NCBI GenBank assembly: GCA_030450335.1 | Contig: JAKDIS010000089.1 | Location: 1-10,915, forward strand | DNA: 10,915 nt | Origin: Corynebacterium sp. | GTDB taxonomy: Bacteria; Actinomycetota; Actinomycetes; Mycobacteriales; Mycobacteriaceae | Reading direction: 5' to 3' | Shown: piece after piece, positions 6,099-10,915 of the stretch | Layout of the letters: each line of letters starts with the position of its first letter | How positions within the stretch are numbered: the first letter of the stretch is position 1 | Notes under the pieces: model-generated | Databases searched by the model: none | Told to the model about the DNA's origin: nothing | What the model saw: only the letters and a program-made list of their open reading frames with translations | Position numbers and translations under genes: made by a program

Positions 6099-7628
6099 AT
6101 GAGGACCGACCCCGCCACCGGCGACCCGTTGCTGTGCACCCCGTCCGGCACCGTGCGGGGATCCTGGCGTGAGGACCCCGACGCCGGACGCCACCGCGTC
6201 GCCGTGTTCCGCGCGGTGCCCGTCGCCGCACCCTTCGACAGTGGCGACGTCCTCTTCGCCACGCCGCGACCGGCCCCGGCGTGGGAGGGCACGCTGGACT
6301 GCACCGACACCGCCGGACGTCGCGGGCTGCGCGCCGCACACACGGCCACGGTGTACTGCCCGTCCGGCGGGCCCGGGGCACTGCCGGTGATGGCGTGGGT
6401 CCACGGCGGACGGTTCGAGACCGGCCACGCCGACGAACCCTGGTACGACGGCTGCGCCCTCGCCCGCGAGGGCTGCGTGGTCGTCGCAATGAACTACCGC
6501 AAACGCTTCGAGGGCTTCCTGCCCCTGCCGGGCCCGGGTGCTCAAGGAGCAGAAGAAGGTGCAGACGCCGCCACCTTCCGGGGCGTCGAGGACCTGTTGC
6601 TCGGTCTGCGGTGGATCAGGGACTGCGCCGGAATCGCCGGCGGTCTGGACGCCGACGCCGACCGGGTGACGCTGGCCGGCCAGTCCGCCGGCGGTGCCCT
6701 CGTCGCCTGGCTGCTCACCGACCCCCGTGCCACCGACCTGTTCCACCGGGCCGTGCTGATGTCACCGGGCGCCCCTCGTCGCGGCTGGACGCAGCGCCGG
6801 CTGACCACGCGTCTCGCGTTGCGCGCCGGCCGTGGCGGCCGTACCGGCCGTGGCGTCGCGCGCGCGCCGTCCGTCGACATGCTCGCGTCGTTGACCCCCA
6901 CCCAGCTCAGTGCGTCCTACCGACGCTTCGCCCGTATGCACCTCACCGACTGCGCCGTGGGCGTGTACCCGCTGGACCCCGGCACGCTGCGTGCGGTGCC
7001 CGTGCTCGTGGGCACGATGCACGACGAGTTCGTGCGCTTCCCGCTCGTGCGCCAGACCGACGGTCTCCTGCGCCGCGTGCTGGGCCGGGGGCTCCGCCTG
7101 CCGGGGACGGTGGACGCCCGGCTCCTCGCCCCGTCGATGCGGGGCCTCGGCGTGCCGCTGCGCCACCTGCGTGCCTGGTGCCGGGTGGTGGGGACCACCG
7201 CCCCGGTGCACCCGTTGGGACGCACCGTCGGCGACCGGACGATCCGGCGCTGGGCCTCCGCCGTCGCCGAGGCGCTCGCGGGAACCGGCGGGCAGGTGTG
7301 GGCCTACGAGTTCCGCGGCCGTCCCGGCATCCCGGCCCAGCACTGCGCGGAACTGCCGCTGCTCTTCGACCGTCTGAACGTGGACACCACCGAGGTCGAG
7401 GCCGTGTGCGGGCCGGACGCGCAGCACCGGCTCGGCCGGCCGGGCGGGGTCGGCGAACAGTTCCGCACCACCGTCGTCGACTTCGTCCACGGCCGGGACC
7501 CGGACTGGGAACCCTTCGGCACACCGGCGCGCACCGCGCGCGTCTTCGACATGGGTGGCGACGCGCAGGACGCCACCACGCGCGACCCCTGGCGCGCGGT
7601 ACGTACCCTGCTGGGCCCGCTGTACTGA
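6099..7628 (+). CDS. Type-B carboxylesterase/lipase family protein, 509 aa
   Basis: Alpha/beta-hydrolase of the carboxylesterase type-B family (as in para-nitrobenzyl esterases), hydrolysing carboxylic ester bonds; the natural substrate is unknown. The N-terminus shows the family's TPSGTVRG (14-21). The oxyanion-hole HGG is at 102-104. The nucleophile elbow is GQSAGG, with S196. The acid is E310 in GTMHDE, and the catalytic His is H415 in QHCAELPLLF, so the triad is complete. The elbow has Gln where GESAGG is usual, and FRAVPVAAP replaces the usual FRGIPYA-like motif. An Arg/Gly-rich stretch (about 227-256) containing a 9-bp tandem repeat lies where substrate-lid elements normally sit. No signal peptide is seen, so it is probably cytoplasmic. 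The ATG is 4 nt after the TetR stop without a good Shine-Dalgarno, so translation is probably coupled. Length is normal for the family. Confidence 0.88.
   Translation: MRTDPATGDPLLCTPSGTVRGSWREDPDAGRHRVAVFRAVPVAAPFDSGDVLFATPRPAPAWEGTLDCTDTAGRRGLRAAHTATVYCPSGGPGALPVMAWVHGGRFETGHADEPWYDGCALAREGCVVVAMNYRKRFEGFLPLPGPGAQGAEEGADAATFRGVEDLLLGLRWIRDCAGIAGGLDADADRVTLAGQSAGGALVAWLLTDPRATDLFHRAVLMSPGAPRRGWTQRRLTTRLALRAGRGGRTGRGVARAPSVDMLASLTPTQLSASYRRFARMHLTDCAVGVYPLDPGTLRAVPVLVGTMHDEFVRFPLVRQTDGLLRRVLGRGLRLPGTVDARLLAPSMRGLGVPLRHLRAWCRVVGTTAPVHPLGRTVGDRTIRRWASAVAEALAGTGGQVWAYEFRGRPGIPAQHCAELPLLFDRLNVDTTEVEAVCGPDAQHRLGRPGGVGEQFRTTVVDFVHGRDPDWEPFGTPARTARVFDMGGDAQDATTRDPWRAVRTLLGPLY
6828..6854 (+). repeat. 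Three 9-bp units in the esterase gene
   Basis: GGCCGTGGC, GGCCGTACC and GGCCGTGGC follow each other at 6828-6836, 6837-6845 and 6846-6854. They are in frame and encode the repeated Gly-Arg pairs of the Arg/Gly-rich segment at residues about 244-252. The unit GGCCGT is perfectly conserved while the last three bases vary. Confidence 0.8.
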
Positions 7629-7633
7629 GGCCA

Positions 7634-7671
7634 CCTGCAGCCTCCTCCCGCTGTCCCCTGCATCCTCCCGC
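7634..7671 (+). repeat. Imperfect direct repeat before aecD
   Basis: CCTGCAGCCTCCTCCCGC (7634-7651) is echoed by CCTGCATCCTCCCGC (7657-7671), which lacks one CCT triplet and has one substitution. The repeat lies in the 72-base gap between the esterase stop and the aecD start, just upstream of the aecD -10 element, where a -35 or activator site would be. Function is unknown. Confidence 0.6.
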
Positions 7672-7687
7672 GTCCGGGGGTGGCGGT

Positions 7688-7693
7688 TAGAGT
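7688..7693 (+). promoter_or_regulatory. Leaderless -10 element for aecD
   Basis: TAGAGT fully matches the actinobacterial TANANT consensus and is followed by exactly 7 nt before the ATG at 7701, so transcription should begin on the start codon. No Shine-Dalgarno is present. This decides the start against an in-frame GTG at 7680, which would lie upstream of the promoter. No -35 consensus is visible. Confidence 0.65.
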
Positions 7694-7700
7694 TGTCGGC

Positions 7701-8915
7701 ATGGCTCTCACCTTCCCCACCCTCGACACCCTCCGCAACCGCCGCACCATGAAGTGGACGGCCTACGAGCCCGACGTCCTGCCCCTGTGGGTCGCCGAGA
7801 CCGACTTCGACACCTGCCCCGCCGTCGCCACCGCCGTGCGCGACGCCGTGGACCGCGAGTACTTCGGCTACCCCGAACTCGGTGCCGGCTCACAGCTGCT
7901 CGCCGAGGCGCTGGCGTCGTTCTCCCAGGCCCGCCACGGCTGGACGATCGACCCGGGCAACGTCACCGTGGTCCCCGACGTGGTCAAGGGCATCGTCGTG
8001 GCCGTCGACAACCTCACCGCACCCGGCTCGTCGATCGTGGTCCCGCTACCGGCCTACCCGCCGTTCCAGAAGGTGCCGGCCGCCACCCGCCGCCCCGCCA
8101 CCTACGTGCCCATGGGCACCGGCGACGACGGTGAGGCCGTGTTCGACCTCGAGGCCCTCGAGCGCGCCTTCACCTCCACCGACAACCCCCACGGGGTGGG
8201 CAGCATGATCCTGTGCAACCCCTTCAACCCGCTGGGGCGCGCCTTCACCGCCGGGGAACTGCGCGCGGTCACCGACCTGGCCGCCAAGCACCACGTGCGC
8301 GTGATCTCCGACGAGATCCACGCCCCGCTGGTCTACTCCGGCAACCACGTGCCCACCGCCACCGTGTCCGACACCGCCGCGCAGGTCACCGTCACCGTGA
8401 CCGCCACCTCCAAGGGCTGGAACACCGCCGGGCTCAAGTGCGCCCAGCTGATCACCACCAACAACGACGACACCCGCGACATCGCCCGGCTCTCCAACCT
8501 CGTCACCGGCGAGGCCTCCACCATCGGTCTGGCCGCCGCCACCGCCGCCTACACCGGGGGCCTGGACTGGCTCACCGAGGAGGTCGACTACCTCGCGGCG
8601 AACTGGCGTCACCTCGCCGAGCGCCTGCCCGAGGTGCTGCCCGGCGTGCGCCTGCCGCAGGAGGAGGCAACCTTCCTGGCGTGGCTGGACGTCTCGGACG
8701 TCGACCGGCTGCGCGGCGCCGACGGCACCGTCACCGCACCCGCCGCCCGGCTGCGCACCCTGGCACGCGTGGGACTCAACGAAGGCACCGACTTCGGACC
8801 GACCGGTGCCGGCCACGTCCGGCTGAACTTCGGCACCTCCCGCGAGATCCTCGACGAGGCCCTGGACCGTATCGCCGCCGCCGACCTGCGGAGCGGAGCC
8901 CCGTGCGAAGCCTGA
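7701..8915 (+). CDS. aecD: MalY/PatB-type PLP-dependent C-S beta-lyase (AecD-like), 404 aa
   Basis: Fold-type I PLP enzyme that cleaves the C-S bond of cystathionine and other S-substituted cysteines, giving a thiol (homocysteine from cystathionine), pyruvate and ammonia. It acts in methionine biosynthesis and in breakdown of cysteine conjugates in the cytoplasm. The N-terminal LRNRRTMKW and LPLWVAETDF motifs (11-19, 28-36) are typical of the MalY/PatB/AecD group. NPFNPLGR is at 173-180 and DEIHAPLVY is at 204-212 with the PLP-contacting D204. The Schiff-base lysine is K238 in TATSKGWNTAGLKCAQ. The C-terminal Arg that binds the substrate carboxylate is probably R374. The Ala-Glu-Thr-Asp-Phe motif and overall order match C. 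glutamicum AecD as I recall it. The gene is intact and has its own leaderless promoter. Its 3' end is overlapped by 13 bases by an ABC exporter gene. The family is certain; the main physiological substrate is not shown. Confidence 0.92.
   Translation: MALTFPTLDTLRNRRTMKWTAYEPDVLPLWVAETDFDTCPAVATAVRDAVDREYFGYPELGAGSQLLAEALASFSQARHGWTIDPGNVTVVPDVVKGIVVAVDNLTAPGSSIVVPLPAYPPFQKVPAATRRPATYVPMGTGDDGEAVFDLEALERAFTSTDNPHGVGSMILCNPFNPLGRAFTAGELRAVTDLAAKHHVRVISDEIHAPLVYSGNHVPTATVSDTAAQVTVTVTATSKGWNTAGLKCAQLITTNNDDTRDIARLSNLVTGEASTIGLAAATAAYTGGLDWLTEEVDYLAANWRHLAERLPEVLPGVRLPQEEATFLAWLDVSDVDRLRGADGTVTAPAARLRTLARVGLNEGTDFGPTGAGHVRLNFGTSREILDEALDRIAAADLRSGAPCEA
8890..8898 (+). promoter_or_regulatory. Ribosome binding site of the ABC exporter inside aecD
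   Basis: GGAGCGGAG gives two GGAG cores, 9 and 4 bases before the GTG at 8903. Because this lies within the last codons of aecD, ribosomes finishing aecD can reinitiate directly. It favours the GTG at 8903 over an in-frame ATG at 8933, which has only GGAGC-free sequence close by. Confidence 0.55.
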
Positions 8916-10855
8916 CCCGAATCGTCAGCTCCATGAAGGAGCTGTGGCCGTACTACACGATGGTCATCATCGCCGCGACGGCCACCGTGCTGCTCTCCCT
9001 GGCCTCGCCGTTCCTGATCAGCCACGCCACCGACACGATCGTGGGCTCGGTCGGCGGGTCGATCTCGACCGAGGCAGCCACCCGCACCGTCATCGGCGTG
9101 GCCCTGGGCCTGCTCGCCGCCGAACTCGCCCACACCGTGATCCACAACGTGGGCGGCTGGTTCGGCGACGTCATGGCCATGCGCATGCGCCAGATCCTGT
9201 CGAACCGCTACTTCGCCAAGCTGCTGGCCCTGCCGCAGAGCTACTTCGACCGGCAGATCACCGGCACCATCATCTCCCGGCTGGACCGTTCGATCATGGG
9301 GCTGACCCAGTTCCTGCAGTCCTTCGCCAACAACTTCTTCTCCATGGTGCTCACCGTGATCGTGGTGCTGGCGATCTCCGCCTGGTACTACTGGCCGCTG
9401 GCCCTGCTGCTGATCATCATCTTCCCGATGTACCTGTGGCTCACCGCGCTGACCAGCAAACGCTGGATGCGGTGGGAGAAGACCAAGAACGAGCACATCG
9501 ACACCGCCCAGGGCCGCTTCGCCGAGGTCGTCGGCCAGGTGAAGGTGGTGAAGTCCTTCGTCTCCGAGCTGCGCGAGCTGCGCCTGTTCCAGACCCACTT
9601 CGCCGAGACCGTGGACGTCACCAAACGCCAGTCGCGCTGGTGGCACATGATGGACATCTTCCGCATGGCCGGCATGAACCTGGTGTTCTTCGCCATCTAC
9701 CTCGTGCTGTTCCTGCGCACCCTCAACGGCTCCTTCACCATCGGCGAACTGGTGCTGCTGGTGCAGCTGGTGGCGATGGCGAAGCAGCCGGCCACGATGA
9801 TGAGCTGGATGGTCGACTCCGCCCAGCGCGCCGCCGCCGGCTCGAGGGAGTACTTCGAGGCCATGGACGAGCTCGAGGAGCCGACCACCTCGCCGGTGCT
9901 GCTCGCCGCCTCCCGCGAGTACGGCCCCTCGGTGGTCGACGCACAGGCCGTGGAGGACGCCGTGCCCTCCCCGCCGGAGCCCGTCCCCGGCTGCGACCGT
10001 CCCGGCGGCACCCCCGTGTTCGAGTTCGACGACGTGAGCTTCGGCTACGACGCCGACGAGCAGGTCATCCACCAGGTCAGCTTCGCCGCCGGGCACAACG
10101 AGAAGGTCGCCCTGGTCGGCGAGTCCGGCGGCGGCAAGTCCACCCTGGTCAACCTGCTGCTGGGGCTGTACCGTCCGACCGACGGCACGCTGCGGGTCTG
10201 TGGCCACGACATCCGCGAGCTCTCCGCCGCCCAGCTGCGTGGCATGGTCGGCGTGGTCTTCCAGGACGCCGCACTGTTCTCCGGCACCATCCGGGAGAAC
10301 ATCGCCTACGGGCGTCCCCACGCCACCGACGAGGAGATCCGCGAGGTCGCCGAGCGTGCCAACGCCGACGCCTTCATCCGCAACTTCCCCGCCGGCTACG
10401 ACACCCTCATCGGTGAGCGCGGCCTGCGGCTGTCCGGCGGGCAGAAGCAGCGCATCGCCGTGGCACGCGCCATGCTGAAGGACGCCCCGATCCTCATCCT
10501 CGACGAGGCCACCTCCGCCCTGGACACCCGCGCCGAGCGCGCGGTGCAGGCCGGTCTGGAGGAGCTGATGGTCGGACGCACCACCCTGGTCATCGCCCAC
10601 CGGCTGTCCACGATCGCGACGGTGGACACCATCGTCACCCTCGACGCAGGACGGGTCGACGAGACCGGTTCGCCCGCCGAGCTGGCGACCAGTGGCGGCA
10701 TCTACGCCGAGCTGCTGCGCCTCACCGCCAGTTCCTCGGACGCCGACCGCGCCCGGCTGCGCCGCTTCGGCTTCCACGGCGACGGTGGGCCGGAGGTCGA
10801 CTCGGAGGAGAGCGGGGAGAGCGGGGCCCACCCGGAGGAGTCGGCAGACTCCTGA
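8903..10855 (+). CDS. ABC exporter half-transporter (fused membrane and ATPase domains), 650 aa
   Basis: MsbA-like type IV ABC exporter that pumps a small molecule or lipid out of the cell using ATP; it should act as a dimer, here most simply a homodimer. The membrane domain (about 1-310) has six hydrophobic helices, near 17-39, 62-83, 140-160, 163-183, 256-272 and 280-295, and the family's YFDRQITGTIISRLDRS (114-130). The ATPase domain is complete: A-loop Y382, Walker A GESGGGKST (406-414), Q-loop Q454, signature LSGGQKQR (510-517), Walker B LILDEA with catalytic E535, D-loop SALD, and H-loop H566. A long Pro/Val linker (about 325-370) and an acidic Ser/Glu tail (about 630-650) are unusual additions. 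The GTG start overlaps aecD by 13 bases, so the two genes are coupled, which suggests its cargo relates to sulfur compounds. The substrate is not identifiable from sequence. Confidence 0.9.
   Translation: MRSLTRIVSSMKELWPYYTMVIIAATATVLLSLASPFLISHATDTIVGSVGGSISTEAATRTVIGVALGLLAAELAHTVIHNVGGWFGDVMAMRMRQILSNRYFAKLLALPQSYFDRQITGTIISRLDRSIMGLTQFLQSFANNFFSMVLTVIVVLAISAWYYWPLALLLIIIFPMYLWLTALTSKRWMRWEKTKNEHIDTAQGRFAEVVGQVKVVKSFVSELRELRLFQTHFAETVDVTKRQSRWWHMMDIFRMAGMNLVFFAIYLVLFLRTLNGSFTIGELVLLVQLVAMAKQPATMMSWMVDSAQRAAAGSREYFEAMDELEEPTTSPVLLAASREYGPSVVDAQAVEDAVPSPPEPVPGCDRPGGTPVFEFDDVSFGYDADEQVIHQVSFAAGHNEKVALVGESGGGKSTLVNLLLGLYRPTDGTLRVCGHDIRELSAAQLRGMVGVVFQDAALFSGTIRENIAYGRPHATDEEIREVAERANADAFIRNFPAGYDTLIGERGLRLSGGQKQRIAVARAMLKDAPILILDEATSALDTRAERAVQAGLEELMVGRTTLVIAHRLSTIATVDTIVTLDAGRVDETGSPAELATSGGIYAELLRLTASSSDADRARLRRFGFHGDGGPEVDSEESGESGAHPEESADS
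10810..10826 (+). repeat. Short 9-bp repeat in the ABC exporter tail
   Basis: GAGCGGGG occurs twice with a 9-base period (10810-10817 and 10819-10826), in frame, and codes for ESG-ESG in the acidic C-terminal tail beyond the ATPase domain. Together with surrounding GAGGAG triplets it makes a low-complexity region that may vary in length. Confidence 0.7.
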
Positions 10856-10915
10856 CCCTCCTCACGCACCGAGGGGCGAAGATCGAGCGTGGGATGGCTG
10901 AATCACCGGGTTCAC
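10856..10915. other. Right edge, no supported gene
   Basis: After the exporter stop there are 60 bases. CCCTC (10856-10860) and GAGGG (10871-10875) could form a 5-bp stem around a 10-base loop without a T-run, too weak to call a terminator. An ATG at 10894 opens a frame for only the last few codons of the window, without clear Shine-Dalgarno or leaderless -10, so I cannot say whether a gene starts here. Confidence 0.4.

Noticed and set aside
7667..7678. CCCG-CGTC-CGGG hairpin between the esterase and aecD as terminator
   Set aside because: The core stem is only 4 bp without a T-run, as expected by chance in GC-rich DNA.
7680..7700. Earlier in-frame GTG start for aecD at 7680
   Set aside because: It lies upstream of the TAGAGT element that would start transcription at 7701, and the family's N-terminal homology begins after the ATG.
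8213..8902. In-frame upstream extension of the ABC exporter into aecD
   Set aside because: The segment is Arg/His/Pro-rich shadow sequence; the transporter homology begins at the GTG at 8903 with a GGAG site just before it.
8609..10831. 740-codon open frame on the minus strand opposite aecD and the ABC exporter
   Set aside because: Low-complexity Gly/His/Gln/Val composition with no motif, while the plus strand carries complete PLP-enzyme and ABC motifs.
10856..10875. CCCTC/GAGGG hairpin as terminator of the exporter gene
   Set aside because: Only 5 bp with a 10-base loop and no T-run; too weak in DNA this GC-rich.
10894..10915. ATG near the right edge as the start of a new gene, or the GGGTTCAC string as part of a tRNA T-arm
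   Set aside because: Only about 22 bases remain, no ribosome site or leaderless -10 is seen, and no other tRNA arm can be traced.

Overview
The window comes from a GC-rich actinobacterium, most likely a high-GC Corynebacterium. The evidence is very high GC third positions, GTG starts, TANNNT -10 hexamers sitting exactly 7 nt before start codons that have no Shine-Dalgarno (leaderless style), and the gene content: a FadD15-type acyl-CoA ligase, a Dcp-type peptidase and an AecD-type C-S lyase that closely resembles the C. glutamicum enzyme as I remember it. The genus is inferred, because there is no rRNA or tRNA here to settle it. Coding density is high and no gap exceeds about 140 bases. I see no transposase, phage gene, CRISPR array or structural RNA gene.

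Left half (74-5281), all on the minus strand, read right to left. A dcp peptidase gene (3161-5281) is followed after 35 bases by a 71-residue one-helix membrane protein (2910-3125). That gene overlaps by four bases (GTGA) a 28-residue single-helix microprotein (2827-2913), and the three look like one operon. After a 136-base gap with terminator-like and promoter-like sequence comes fadD15 (864-2690). It ends at a clear 11-bp hairpin terminator (814-842). Then follows an unrecognised 220-residue helical protein (74-736). The left edge carries an 11-bp tandem repeat (20-60).

Right half (5363-10855), all on the plus strand. From an 81-base divergent promoter region shared with dcp, a TetR-family regulator (5363-6094) is followed 4 nt later by a type-B carboxylesterase (6099-7628), a regulator-enzyme pair that is probably cotranscribed. 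A new leaderless promoter then opens a second unit: aecD-like MalY/PatB C-S beta-lyase (7701-8915), overlapped by 13 bases by an MsbA-like ABC exporter half-transporter (8903-10855).

How the genes may work together: most are ordinary housekeeping or accessory functions (fatty-acid activation, peptide turnover, ester hydrolysis, sulfur amino-acid metabolism). The two arrangements most worth attention are the overlapping C-S lyase/ABC exporter pair, which suggests export of a thiol or cysteine-conjugate-related compound, and the Dcp operon ending in two tiny membrane proteins. I find no convincing evidence for a wholly new multi-gene system. Most of the long open frames on the opposite strands are GC-driven shadows.
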